Shown: positions 22,885 through 34,425, counted from the first letter of the stretch. The stretch is 64,000 nucleotides of DNA from Corynascus novoguineensis (GCA_033296725.1 MU857638.1:162994-226993), one strand, 5' to 3'. Numbers and translations are program-made. The notes: a model not told the origin generated them from the sequence alone.

Positions 22885-24443
22885 CTAGTGAGAAACAAGA
22901 GCGTTACTGACCCCCAACAGCGTCATGCCCAGAAACGCAAAGAAGATGCTCAAATTCCTATTGTGGTTCAGGCCCAGGCTTTCCACGAATAGCTGCAGCG
23001 CGACGCTGACCATGATGCCGGCGGTGACGGCGAAGAGGCAGGCGTAGGCGGTGCTGTCGATTTCAAAATTGGTCCGTTTGGCCAGGTGGAACCAGGCAAC
23101 GGCGACGGCGGCGCCGAGCGGCTGGCTGAAGCCGCCGAGCAGGGCGGACCAGAAGATGGCGCGTACGCGGCTACCCAGGGCCATGTACAATGGTAGGGCC
23201 ATGGCGAAGCCCTCGGCGATGTTGTGCACCGAGAGGGCCATGAAGACGCTGAAACCGAGCGAGGGACTGGCGTGGTTGGTCGCGTACGTGATGAAGCCCT
23301 CGGGAAACTTGTGTAGAGCGATGGCGATGACGGTCTGCAGGCCAATGGAGAGGAAGGCGTTAGTCGGCACGTGGTGGTGGTGCTGGGCCTCGGTGTCTTC
23401 GGGGCACTCTGGGTCGCTATCGTGGGAGTGTGTGTGTACATGTGCGTTGTGATGGTGGGGATGATGGTGATCATCGTCATAGGGGTGGGAAGGTGTGCGA
23501 ATAATGCGGTAGCGAGGGGTCAAAACGGCGCTTTCCAGAAGGCCGTCGCCGTTCTCGGTAAGCGATGTGCCGGACCGGGAGAGGGCGAAGCGCGCGCCGA
23601 GATGTTTGAAGCATTCCTGTCCACAAGGGTCTGAGTAGCCATAGCAGGGCCCGTCCTCATCGCAGTTGGCCTTCGTATCCTTAAAGAAGGACATAACCCG
23701 GACCCGGACATTCATCGAGGGTCGTCGGATCTGGGTAAATGCCCGGCGTTGGGAACTGTCGATGTGGGTAACAGCCTCGACTGTGGGCGCAGCGCCACCA
23801 TCTCGTAGTTCAGTGTGAATATGGCCATTCGGCGGGACCTCAGAAACAGGGGGGATTAGAGGGGTTGACTCGGTGATGGTGTCGGCTACCTCGACCATGT
23901 GCGGAGTCTCGCCATCACTCTGGTGCGAAGATACTTTCGACAGAGAGTGGTGGTGATGGCCGTGGCCGAGCTCCTCGTCAGCGAGGTTGTCATGGGTGTG
24001 ATCGCAGTCGACGACATGCGAGGGCATGTACTGATGTAACACACGCGAAATAAGCTGGATGCCGAAAAAGCCGCCGATAAAGCAACCCATCATCAGAAAG
24101 CCAGCCCTGTGCTCGTCCCAGTGATCTCTGGCGAGGTAGCGCATTGCGGACGGCAGCATGCTATATAAGGCAGAGAAGAGCTGAGAAGCAGAATCAGCAA
24201 CGAGCCACTGAATGGAAACAAGGCGACAGCGAGAGGCTATCTACGCACCATGACGCCAAAGCTCAGGCTGAGAGAGCAGGCCAGGAAGGCATTGCTTTCT
24301 TGGATACGGAAGTGGCGCTTGCTTGGGATGAGGCGGATAGGGATATCGACGCAAATGACGGAAGCGCCGAAAATACAGGCGAGGCCGCTGAAGCCACAGA
24401 GGATCCAGCCTCGCGTGTCGTTGTCGACAGCGCTTGAATCCAT
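22885..24443 (-). CDS. ZIP-family zinc transporter, Zrt3-like (probably vacuolar zinc export)
   Basis: Two exons, 24443-24249 and 24180-22885, 496 residues (yeast Zrt3 is 503). N-terminal hydrophobic segments (WILCGFSGLACIFGASVI; then FLMMGCFIGGFFGIQLI) precede a long cytosolic or lumenal loop with His clusters (HGHHHHSLSK; HHHPHHHNAHVHTHSHD; EAQHHHH). The C-terminal half has the metal-path motifs HKFPEG and HNIAEG and GGFSQPLGAAVAVAW, as in Zrt3-type ZIPs. These carry Zn(II) from the vacuole to the cytosol. The intron starts GTGCGT and uses TGCTGATT as branch; exon 2 continues LFSALYSMLPS in frame. The location is inferred from the Zrt3 likeness. Confidence 0.9.
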
Positions 24444-25895
24444 GGCGGCGAGCCTTGAACGGAGGGATGGTGCTCTGCCCTGGGAAGACTGCGGCGTAGG
24501 TTTCCTTAGGTTTTGTCTTCTTCTAGGAATTTGCTGCCGGCGGCGTTGACGCCAGTGAGGTCCTGGACCTTGTCGCTAAAAGGCGTTGAGCAAGCGCAGG
24601 TGTGGCGGCGGGTTGAGGTTCGCAGAGAGTGCGGAGACAAAGGACAAAAATCAATGGGCGAGTCAATATGGGATTGGATGCTTTGCTTGGATAACCGTCA
24701 TTGCATTGAGAACCTCGATGGGTAGGTAGGGTTGGTAGGTTGGAGGTACCCGGCCTCTGCTAGCCCCTAGTGTACGGATTACTCCGTAGCGGCCTCCAGA
24801 TTTTGCCTCAAGAAGGGCCAGAATGGGCCAACGCTGGTGCGAGGGAAGCACCTTCTGCAGCGGCCGCTGATATCAGACCTGCACATGGCCAGGCCTACTA
24901 CCAAGATAACAGACTCGAGACCAGTTTCCAGTCACAGGTCCCGCTGGCGGGCGGAAATCTTGAATTTACCCAGATTTTAAGATAACGTAACAGTCCTATG
25001 TTCACTCGCTGTTGCCAGATTCGAATTACTTGATGCAACCTCTTGAGAGGCTCCTTCTTCAATGGCATCACTGATGGTGCCCCGTCACGTGAAGTGGAAC
25101 CCCCCCCGCGCTGGATGACAGGGCATGGGCCGCCGGGTGCCTGTAAAGTCGGGACGAAGAAAAGAAAGTCGGCCTGTGGGGAGGCTGGGATTTGTAACGT
25201 CTGGCCAGCCAGCGAAACTCCTGGATGCACCTTGATGGCCAGGCCATGCTCTCCGACGCAGCTCTCCGTTTTTAGTCACAATTAATATCATTGAATCTCG
25301 AAGATGCACCTTGATGGCCGGTCACAACCGCGCTGCAGCCGACAAACCCTTGCGACCCCTTAAAACAGCGAATTTGGAATGGTTTTGCGTGTTAAACAAG
25401 TCCACACCTCGCCCTGCTGTTTCACTCAACGGGCGGTATCTGGGTGCACGTGCCTTGGTACCTGCAAACAACGTCTACGGAGCATATATAAGCTCCTGGC
25501 ATTTTTTTTTCCTTTGCAGCGGCCCTCTGTTACTGTTCTTATTCTCATTTTCTGAAAGACATACCTTAGTAGAGGAGATTGGTAGGTGCTTTGGGGAGCA
25601 ATTGCAGTTACAATGTAATTTACATGCCTAGGGCGTGCAACCTGTAAAGCGAGGGTTTCCTGATGTCCGTCAGGCTTCGTGTATGTACACTACTGCATAC
25701 ACCACTCTGAGGTGGGGCTGCGAACAAGGGAGCCTCAGGTGGGTCGTTGTCTGAGACACCAAAAACCTTGGCTTCAGCCTCGCCGGCAACGGCAAACTCC
25801 GAGCCGCCAAAAATCCCACATCACGGCAGCAGGGCGGCGTCAGGGTGCACAGCCAACCCTTTCTCCAGAAAATTGGTCCCGCACGGCGTCTCAAC
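24444..25895. other. Intergenic, ZIP promoter side to Nuc1
   Basis: 1.45 kb with no recognised gene. Contains a 17-base direct repeat (see separate entry), a TATA-like ATATATAA at about 25486-25493 with a CT/T-rich stretch after it, and the leader of the Nuc1 gene. Confidence 0.55.
25224..25319 (+). repeat. 17-base direct repeat GATGCACCTTGATGGCC (two copies)
   Basis: Identical copies occupy 25224-25240 and 25303-25319, with 62 bases between them, in the interval upstream of Nuc1. No other element flanks them. They may be a duplicated binding site or chance micro-duplication. Confidence 0.8.
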
Positions 25896-26969
25896 ATGTC
25901 CAAGACGACCATCGCCGTCATCGCGGCCGTCAGTGCCGGCGCCGGCGCAGCCGCCACGGCGGCAATGTACACGATGCGCAAGCCCGAAGCGACGACGACA
26001 ACGACGACAACGACGACAACTACCACTACTAGTGCCGCTGCCACGAGACTGCCCTCCGCACCCGCCGTTCCCGTGCCCGCCTCCCAGGTCTTCAGCACCC
26101 AGACAACCAGCGCTCCCGTGTCCGCTGCGCCCCCCCCTCTGGCGCTTCCAGCCTCGAGCACGATCCTGAGCGCCCCCGTCAACCCCGCCGGCCTCTTCGA
26201 ATACGGTTTCTCCGGTCCCACTGCTGACCTCGCCACTCGCCAGGCCCTCATCTCGTCGTTCGACCGGCGCACGCGCAACCCGCATTGGGTGGCTGAGCAC
26301 ATTACGCCCGCATCGCTGGGTATGCGCGACGGCGACCGCAAGAACAGCGCCTTCCTCGAGGACCCCACCATTCCGGACAAGTTCCAGGCCAAGCTCAAGG
26401 ATTACTTCCGCTCCGGCTATGACCGTGGCCACCAGGTTCCCGCCGCCGACTGCAAGTGGTCGCAAAAGGCCATGGACGAGACCTTCTACTTGTCCAACAT
26501 GTGCCCCCAAGTCGGGGAGGGCTTCAACCGCGACTACTGGGCTCACTTTGAGGACTTCTGCCGTCGCCTGACCTACCGCTACCCGAGCGTCCGCGTCGTC
26601 ACGGGCCCGCTGTACTTGCCCAAGCGGGACCCCCAGGACAACAAGTGGTATGTCAAGTACGAGGTCATCGGGAACCCACCCAACGTCGCCGTGCCCACGC
26701 ACTTCTACAAGGTCATCTATGCCGAAGAGCAGGCCGCGCCCGGTGGCAAGGTCGCCCTCGGCGCCTTTGTGCTCCCCAACGCCGCCATTCCCAACGAGAA
26801 GCCGCTGAGCGACTTTGAGGTGCCGCTGGAGGCCGTCGAGCGCGCGTCTGGCCTCGAGTTCGCGAGCAAACTGCCCGTGAGCCGGAGGAAGCGGCTGTGC
26901 GCCGAAACCAATTGCTCTATCGTCGTCAAGGAGTATGCGGATCGGCAAAAGGCGTTTGCGAAGAAGTAG
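25896..26969 (+). CDS. nuc1: Mitochondrial DNA/RNA endonuclease Nuc1 (EndoG family)
   Basis: Intronless, 357 residues (yeast Nuc1 is 329). I chose the ATG at 25896 (MSKTTIAVIAAVSAGAGAAA) because it gives the usual hydrophobic mitochondrial leader; no earlier ATG seems better, although the frame is open to 25845. A tract of 13 Thr (25992-26030) and a Pro/Ala/Ser-rich linker lead to the catalytic domain at about residue 95. The beta-beta-alpha-metal signature DRGHQVPAADCKWS, containing the general-base His, and FYLSNMCPQ, with the metal-binding Asn, are present. The enzyme is a Mg-dependent, sugar-nonspecific nuclease of the inner mitochondrial membrane, linked to mtDNA turnover and cell death. 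The low-complexity linker is longer than in yeast. Confidence 0.95.
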   Translation: MSKTTIAVIAAVSAGAGAAATAAMYTMRKPEATTTTTTTTTTTTTSAAATRLPSAPAVPVPASQVFSTQTTSAPVSAAPPPLALPASSTILSAPVNPAGLFEYGFSGPTADLATRQALISSFDRRTRNPHWVAEHITPASLGMRDGDRKNSAFLEDPTIPDKFQAKLKDYFRSGYDRGHQVPAADCKWSQKAMDETFYLSNMCPQVGEGFNRDYWAHFEDFCRRLTYRYPSVRVVTGPLYLPKRDPQDNKWYVKYEVIGNPPNVAVPTHFYKVIYAEEQAAPGGKVALGAFVLPNAAIPNEKPLSDFEVPLEAVERASGLEFASKLPVSRRKRLCAETNCSIVVKEYADRQKAFAKK

Positions 26970-27539
26970 CGGGCACCACTTTAATTGGGACGTGTAATGC
27001 CAGCGCATGTAAATGATGCAAAGAAACCTGTACTTTATTCATGTATGTACCATAACAGATAATCATACAACAAGAATAATTAAAACAAATTTGAAACGTA
27101 CCAGACTTCAACAGATTCCGTATCCGACTGGACAAGCGCTTGCCCTTTTCTGTACATGTCGATTAAAGCCATCTACCTTTCTCTCTCACGATCTCGCCAG
27201 AATCTCACTCCAGCCAAAAAACATCCTCAGAAACCAGGCATAACAGCTTAGACATATGCGCCATGTTTTCCTTTCCGAATCCTAGCTCAGAACCACCCAC
27301 GAACTGAAATATTCACTAGGTAATAATACATAATATCACCACCACCCAACATGTAAATTTCCACATAACGCACGAACCAGCGCTTCTTCGGCAGACACCA
27401 TCCATTTCTTTCTCTCCTTTACTTGCCGCTGAATCACTTGTCTATCCCTCGCCTGAGTTCCCTAGTTGCATTGGACCGAAACAGGGTACTGTCCTCACCG
27501 CGTCCCCCTTCCGGACTGATTCCATCTTACTTTTCAACC
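26970..27539. other. Intergenic between convergent Nuc1 and Pfs2
   Basis: Shared 3' region of two converging genes. A+T-richer than the flanks, no gene recognised. Confidence 0.65.
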
Positions 27540-29772
27540 CTATCTCACCCTCGTATAATGCCCTTTGCTCTGCTCCATCCGCAGGCTCTCCTCCTGACTC
27601 GGCAGCGGCGCCCTCCTCCTGCCGTTCGCACCGCCATCGCTCCCAGCACCGCTATTGTGGTCACCATTGCCAGCAGCAGCGGCACCCGCCAGATGAGGCG
27701 GCGGCGGGGGAAAGCCGTGCGGCAGCGGAAAACCTTGCGGTGGAGGAGGCGGGATCAAACCGGGCGGGAGGACCCCGCCGGGTGGGGGCGGCAGCGGCAA
27801 GGCGCCCGGCAAGGCGCCCGGCGGGGGTGGAGGTGGAGGGACAATGCCGTGCTTCTTCATCATCTCGGCGATGGCAGCAAAGTCGGGCGGGTTCTTGCCG
27901 TCGCCGACCAGCATGCCGGCGATGGCAGCAGGAGGAGGAGGCGGGGCCCCGGCTGTACCGGGCGGCGGTAGGGGGAACGGTAATTGTGGTGCGGAGGCGG
28001 GATTGGTGGTGGTGCCGGCGGCGGTGGTAGTAGAGCCGGCCATTCCCGGTATGAGCGTTCCCGGGGGTGGGGGCGGCACCAGGCCTGGTAAACCGGGAAT
28101 TCCTCCCCCCATTGCTGCTGCTGCTGCTGCTGTTCCCAGACCTGGCAAGCCGCCTGGTTGTTGCCTCAGGGGCATCTTCTGGTCCACCAGACCATCCATT
28201 TCGTCCTCAAGTTCTTGTTCTTCCTCGACCTGCCGCATGTGGCGGTGGCCGCGGCGGTCCCATGTGCCCTGAGCCTCGGCGGCCGCCTCACCAATGTGGT
28301 AGCGGTCGTTGAAATTTTCGGCCTCGCCAGGGCGGGCGCGCGCCCAGAAGCGAGTGATGCGGTCGTTGGATCCGGATGCCAGGATGTGACCAAGTGGATG
28401 CCAGTCTAGAGACCAGATAGCAAAGTCGTGGGCGTATGGGACGCGGTGCGCCGGATAGATAGTCTGGGCTGGGGTGGAGGCTGGGTCGGCGGCGTCGTAG
28501 GGCGCGACCGAGGCGGAATGACCCGGCGGCGTGTTGGGCTCGTCGAGGAGGTAGTGAAAGAGAGAGCCTTCCGAGCCGCCGGTGCTGAGGAGGTTCGGGT
28601 GGATGGGGTGCCAGGTGAGGGTAGAGATGTCCTTCTCGTGGCCGCGGAGGAGGCAGATGTCGCGCATCATGCGGAGGTCAAAGACGCGAGCCGTCTGATC
28701 GCGAGCCGATGTGGCAAGGCACTGCCCGCGGACTCGCTCAAAGAGGGTCTTGGTGATGGTGTTTTTGTGACCGTGAAGTGTCGTCAGGCATCGGCCTGTC
28801 CTCGGGTCCCAGAGCTTGACGAGATGGTCTTTGGAGCCCGAGACGATGAGACCCTTTGTCGGATGCCAGTCGCAGCTTTTCGCGTCCCAACCATGGCCCG
28901 TTAGCGTCGACTCAGCTGCTCCGGCGGCAAAGTCGAATATCCTGAGGGTCGAGTCGTCGGACGCGGTGACAAACTTGACGTCCGTGGGGCTGAAGGCCAA
29001 ATCTCGTACTGGGTCTGTGTGGCCGCGGATGCTCTCGACGTTGTTGAAGTTGGGTTGCCAGTACTTGATGATGCCGTCGTGGTCGGCTGATACCAGCCAG
29101 TCGTCGCTGTGCGAGTAGGCCAGGGCGCGGATGGCCGAGTCGTGGGCTTGCATGATTGTCTCAAAGTTGAAGCCGGTGCCGTTCCAGAGGGTAAACTCTC
29201 CGCTGCTCGAGGCCGTTAACAGCCTCCTGCCTTCGGGGGTCCACCGCACCACGTTGATGGGGTGCTTGATCTTATTCAGCGATGAGTGCAAGTGGCGCGA
29301 AGGCACTGAATCGGCCGGATTTGTTGTCCTCGCATGAGGGGGGAGCATCTGGAAAGGTTGTGAGCGACTGCGGCTGCTGTAAAAGAGAAACAGGAATACT
29401 CACATCCACTATATAGCTGATACTAGGTCTTTCAGCCTCGCCGGCAAATGATCCCTTGTAACGCGGCTGGCGATGGCGCATCCAATGGACGATGGTCGCG
29501 CCGTAGTCGGTGACCGGACCTTTCCAGAGCATGGTCAGTTTTTTACCATCGAATCATTTGCGACGCCTTGCTGGCTCCGCAAATGAATGGATGCCAAAGG
29601 GTGCACCATCTCGAAGGGTGTGGCAACGACGGGAGCAGTGAACCAAGGGAAACGGAAATTGTATGAACTCACGTCTGCCTCTAACTCTCGGCGGAGCCCC
29701 ATCGTGTCCTCCGGTTCCCCCCCCGCCAAACCCAAAACCCCGATCTCCGTGGTCTCTGCCCTCATAGGCCAT
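27540..29772 (-). CDS. pfs2: Polyadenylation factor subunit Pfs2 (WDR33 orthologue)
   Basis: Three exons: 29772-29673, 29519-29404 and 29348-27540, 674 residues. Pfs2 is a scaffold of the cleavage and polyadenylation factor and contacts the polyadenylation signal. A Gly/Arg-rich start (MAYEGRDHGDRGFGFGGGG) joins RPVTDYGATIVHWMRHRQPR, the conserved entry to the propeller, then MLPPHARTTNPADSVPSRHL. Seven WD40 blades follow (for example VRWTPEGRRLLTASSSGEF and SGSKDHLVKLWDPRTGRCL). After about residue 420 the protein is Pro/Gly/Ala-rich and low-complexity, about 250 residues, longer than in yeast (465 in all). Introns are GTGAGT...GAAAG and GTGAGT...TTCCAG, both in phase. Confidence 0.95.
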
Positions 29773-31097
29773 GGTGAAGAAGCAAGGGGCCGTCCAAGGC
29801 CGAGTCCGCGGTCGATGCTTTCACCTCTCACCTTCGCTGCATGAATCCCTGTCGCACGCACCCAGGATTGGATTTTGATATTAATGGTTATCCGAATGAT
29901 GGTGCCAAAGAATATTTCGTGGTAATCCACTAGCTGTGCAGAGCCCCTCAATTTATCGTTTTTGTTCTGGTTCTTGATTGTCTCGACAGCAACTTTCTTG
30001 ATCGCGAACTTGCCTAGTCTTGGTCGCGACTTGCCGCGATTTCACCTGTTGAATTGCCGTAAACCAAGAGCGATGTGGTCCGTGCAGGTACCAATGAGCA
30101 AAGCTCAACGTTCCTGTAGATATATGCGAGGGTTCGGGTTAACTATGGTACTCGGTAATCAACCCAGCTGCAACTTAGCGGCAGATGATCACTCGTTCAT
30201 TATATGCGCTGATGCTTGTCCCACTTGATGTAGGAAAGGACATGGAAACATTTAATCTCAGATTTCGTTCGAAGTATGCGACAGGAATTTAGTCGACTGT
30301 TTTAAACAACTTCCTACTTGCCGAAAGCTTGTCAAGGTCGAAGAAGCAACAAGCTGCTCTGCGTTCGTATGCGCAGCTCCTTTACATCAAAGGCCAAATT
30401 CGATCGCTTCAAACCTCGCCTGGACAATTTCATAGTATCCGTATGTGGGTTGCTGAGATTAGCTGGTAGCGTACTGGTAGCTATACCCCCCCAACCCCCC
30501 CAAGCCCCCGCAGCAATAATTTCCTGTCCGTTGCTCTTAAGGTCCAATATTCGATTTTAACTGACATGTGCTTCGCCAAGCCCGGCGTTGGCCGCGCTGG
30601 GATTCCAAACTTTCAGCCTTAAGATCGGCGTTTCCTCCCATCGCGCTGAACCCAAAAGCGTCAACGTACCAATAACGCCTACCAGGAAGTGGGCATTTGT
30701 CCCTTGCTAATATCGCGTAACCTGGATCCGTGAGGAACTGCATGCTCGCTACGTTTACTACAGCTGCAAATGACGGATTCGTGTTCCAAGCTCTGAGTTC
30801 TCTCCTTGGCCAGACCAATGAGACCTGCCCTGGCAAGCGGGGCCCCTCGGCGCCGCGGCTGCCCGCGTTGTATCTGGCCTACCTCCCTTGTTACCTCCTC
30901 ACGTTCGTTAGTGCTGCACTTCTTTAGCCCGGGGTTCTGGTTCAATTTGTCGCCACTTTCCTTGATTCTTTAGTTCCCAAGAAATGAACACGGACCTACA
31001 AACATTCCGTTTCCCTTGAGCTCTCGAAGGTCATTGATAGTTGTTTCCGGGGATCACTTTCATAAATTCTGAAAGAGAGGTCGCCGCGAGCACACCC
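29773..31097. other. Divergent intergenic region, Pfs2 (-) / DGAT1 (+)
   Basis: 1.3 kb with no recognised gene. Holds a run of three C tracts at 30486-30509 (separate entry). The translation of the DGAT1 frame is open to an earlier ATG at 31041, so the start there could be 19 residues longer. Confidence 0.55.
30486..30509 (-). other. G-rich tract on the minus strand (possible G-quadruplex)
   Basis: On the plus strand C7, AA, C7, AAG, C5. The minus strand therefore carries G5, G7 and G7 separated by 2-3 bases, enough guanines to form a four-run quadruplex. It is about 590 bases before the DGAT1 ATG and has no other feature near it. Confidence 0.6.
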
Positions 31098-33114
31098 ATG
31101 GCCGAATCGACAGGATTCGAGGGCCCGCGAGATGGTGGCGTCGCTGTCGCTCGCAGGCCTGGAGCCCCTGTAACCCGGGCATCCAGCGACCCCCACGCCA
31201 CCGTTGGAGATACAAGCGCAACCACAATCACAACCACAACCACCGCGTCGCCCGACACACTTGCCAATGGCTTTGCGGATGCATCTATCGTTGATTCCAC
31301 AGACATATTGCAACTGCGCAAGTCGTTTCGCGACAAGTACCGCCATGTCCACGCCGTCCACTCCAAGTCTAGGCCGTCGTGCCTCAGTCATGACACAACC
31401 GAGACCCCCAGTTTCATAGGGTTCCGTAATCTCATGGTGATCGTGTTGGGTAGGTGATTGCGTGGCCTTTGTGCCTTCTTTTTTTTTTAAAAAAAAAAAA
31501 ATGAACGATTTCCGCTGACAGCAGTTGATAGTGGCTGCCAATCTTCGCCTGGTGATCGAGAATATCCAGAAGGTTGGCTTCTCCTCTTCCCCTCACTTTT
31601 CTCGCTTTCATGGGAGCGGACTATGAAAGACGCTGACCAGCACACAGTATGGCGTCTTAATCTGCATTAGGTGCCATGATTTCCGTCCCAACGACGTTCG
31701 GCTTGGCCTCGCGCTCTATGTCCTCATTCCGTGCCATCTCATGATCGCCTATCTCATCGAGCTGGTCGCTGCTCACAACGCTCGCCGTTCGCGAGCCAAG
31801 TCCCAGAAACGGGGCGGCAGCACCAGCCCGACCGAGGACGAGTCCAAGCAGTTTATACGCACCTGGAGGAATCTCCGCATTGCCCACACCATCAATGTCT
31901 CGGCCGCCCTCGCCATCACCTCGTACGTGGTTTACTACTACATTCACCACCCCCTGATCGGCACCCTCGCCGAGCTGCACGCCATCATTGTGTGGCTCAA
32001 GACGGCCTCGTACGCCCTTACCAACCGCGACCTGCGCCACGCCTTCCTGCACCCCGTCCGCGGCGAGGTTGACGCCCTGCCCGACATCTACAAGAGGTGC
32101 CCCTACCCGGCTAACATCACCTTCTCCAACCTGGCCTACTTCTGGTGGGCGCCCACGCTCGTCTACCAGCCAGCCTACCCGCGTACCGACCGCATCCGCT
32201 GGATCTTTGTAGCCAAGCGCCTCGGCGAACTCGTCTGCCTAAGCGCCTTCATCTGGTTCGCCAGCGCCCAATACGCCACCCCCGTACTGCGTAACTCGCT
32301 CGACAAGATCGCGACCCTCGACTACATGTCCATCGTCGAGCGGCTGCTCAAACTGTCAACCATTTCGTTAGTCATCTGGCTGGCCGGCTTCTTCGCCCTG
32401 TTCCAGTCCTTCCTCAACGCCCTGGCCGAGGTGATGCGGTTCGGAGACCGCGAGTTTTACGAGGCTTGGTGTACGTTGTCTCACATCTTTTCCTTCCTCC
32501 AGTCATGAAACGCCCGTTATCTTGCATCTTCCTCCCACCAAAAGTGTGAAACAATGTTTCTGATAGAGCCTCTGGCGAAAATACAGGGAACAGCGAGAGC
32601 CTCGGCACGTACTGGCGCACGTGGAACAAGCCTGTCTACCAGTTCTTTCGCCGTCACGTCTACTCGCCCATGCGCTCGCGCGGCTGGGGCCGCCTCATGG
32701 CCAGCACCACTGTCTTCCTCCTCTCCGCCATCCTCCACGAGCTGATGGTCGGCGTACCCACCCACAACCTCATTGGTGAGCTTCTCTCATCTCATTTATC
32801 ACCTTTTTTTTTTATTCCTCTTTCCCTAATGAGATCTTGCTTTCTTACTGCAAAACAAACTGACACCTCCGCTTCGTCTAGGTGTCGCCTTCCTGGGCAT
32901 GTTCCTCCAGCTGCCGCTAATCATGCTAACGGCCCGGCTCGAAAAACTGAAGTCGGCACACGGCCGGCTGCTTGGCAACGTCATCTTCTGGGTGTCCTTC
33001 ACCATCTTCGGGCAGCCTTTCGCGGCGCTCATGTACTTTTATGCCTGGCAGGCCAAGTACGGCAGCGTCAGCAAGATGCCTCTGGCGCAGGGGGGCGCTT
33101 GTCCTGCGGCTTAA
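31098..33114 (+). CDS. Acyl-CoA:diacylglycerol acyltransferase 1 (DGAT1, MBOAT family)
   Basis: Five exons: 31098-31449, 31532-31572, 31648-32470, 32587-32775 and 32882-33114, 545 residues. DGAT1 makes triacylglycerol from diacylglycerol in the ER membrane. A hydrophilic Ser/Thr-rich head precedes IVDSTDILQLRKSFRDKYR and FRNLMVIVLVAANLRLVI, the first membrane helix. Later signatures are the FYEAWWN acyl-CoA motif, split by intron 3 within the second Trp codon, and ILHELMVGVPTHN with the catalytic His. Roughly nine membrane helices fit the family; the close alternative, sterol acyltransferase, is less likely because of the pattern around FYEAWWN. Exon 2 is only 41 bases. Intron 1 carries a T10-A13 palindrome. 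The end (GGACPAA) is not a retention signal I can name. Confidence 0.88.
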
Positions 33115-33428
33115 CTAATTGTAATTCTAGGAAGGGTAGATACGTAATCTGTGGGTTTCGGGTTCGGATGGGGTGGTCGCTCGTGTCATCCTGGAATGTA
33201 AAAAGTGATTTCTGGTCTCGGTTGAGAACGGTCATATAAACGGCGCCATTGTAGATGGATATTTTATGTTGATAGCAGGTCCAGGACGCCTGCATTTCGA
33301 TTCGCGGAAAATGCGTGTATGTCTTACACGTATATCTTACACAATAATACATCCCATACTGAACCTTTGCTTTGTCTTGTATCTCGATAATACACAGCCT
33401 CCTCCTCATCGCATTACATGACAACCGC
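33115..33428. other. Short intergenic region between convergent DGAT1 and Ste14-type genes
   Basis: 314 bases, the combined 3' ends of two ER membrane enzymes. No gene was seen. Confidence 0.7.
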
Positions 33429-34425
33429 TCACGGAAGAAACGGAATTCTGGTCGGCACCTTCTCTCGATACTCGATGTACTCGCGCCCAAAGAAGCCCAC
33501 GAGGTACTCCTCTTCGAGCCTGATGCGGCTGCTAAAAAACTTCCACAACACGACGGCGTATCCGACGAAGCCCAGCACGTTGCCCATGACCATCTGGGTG
33601 CCCAGCGCCCACCAGAAGAAGCCAAAATAGCTTGGGTGGCGTAGCACGGCGTACACGCCCGTCGTCACCAGCACGTGGCCCGACCGCCGTTGGTACTGCA
33701 CCAGGTGGTTGAAGCTCCGCCCAGCCTGGATCATAGCCGCGCTGCGCACCGCTTGGCCCAGGATCACCAGCACCATCCCGGTCCCGACAAGTACCACGGT
33801 CCAACGCCCCACACCGCCGCTAGTGCTAGAGCCAGGCCAGAGGAGGTGGGTCACCAGGCACTCGAGTGTGGCGGCCGAGTGAGCGATGGCATAGGCGGGC
33901 CAATTGGACGTGAGCAGGAAGGAGCTGACCTGGGCGGTGCGCGTGTTGTAGGCGGCCGTGGTCCAGAACTCGAGGAAGTGAAAGAGGGCGAGGGAGGCGA
34001 GGAAAAAGGGGAGCCGCCAGAGCGGGGAGGCGGTCAGGGTGAGGATCGCGACCGTCGCCGTCACGCCCGTGGCAAGCGCGATGCCCAGGCAGAAAGAGCG
34101 CGTTGCGATGCCCACAAGGGATTTTGGTTGGTGCGGGAGATACGGGACGAGGGCAGGATCTTCGTATTGATATTGTTCTTCTTCTTCTTGGTGGCGAGGA
34201 GAGCTGTTGGAGATTTTTTTTTTTTTGTCAGCGCCTAGGGGCTATTCGTGTTCGGTATCTGAGAGGTTGGGGAGGACGGTGCGGTGAAGGTCGAGAGAGC
34301 CGCGGCTCGCGGGTGTGGTGTCAACTAACGAGAGCGGCGGTACAAGGTTGGAATGCAGTCGCAGTGGCCCAAGAAGGGGACTGCTTGTCGGCGATGCTGT
34401 GCTGGTCGAATTTTGAAGTCGTCAT
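33429..34425 (-). CDS. ste14: Isoprenylcysteine carboxyl methyltransferase (Ste14 type)
   Basis: Methylates the prenylated C-terminal Cys of CaaX proteins in the ER membrane; the G-gamma in this window ends in such a motif. Core signatures are clear: RHPSYFGFFWWALGTQ (SAM-binding) and EEEYLVGFFGREYIEYREK near the C-terminus, with six or so membrane helices. The catalytic exon (34241-33429) has no in-frame ATG before the first helix and meets a TAG at 34242-34244, so a 5' exon is needed. My best model adds 34425-34330 (MTTSKFDQHSIADKQS), with GTTAGT donor and GAATAG acceptor, total 302 residues. Exon 1 is the weakest point: the branch site is unclear and another 5' exon is possible. Confidence 0.85.

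Noticed and set aside
25821..27008. 395-codon open frame antisense to Nuc1
   Set aside because: It mirrors the Nuc1 exon exactly and arises from G/C-rich third positions; its translation is repetitive (Gly/Val/Arg) and has no family features.
28067..28409. Open frames on the plus strand across the Pfs2 tail
   Set aside because: Mirror frames of the Pro/Gly/Ala-rich C-terminal coding region.
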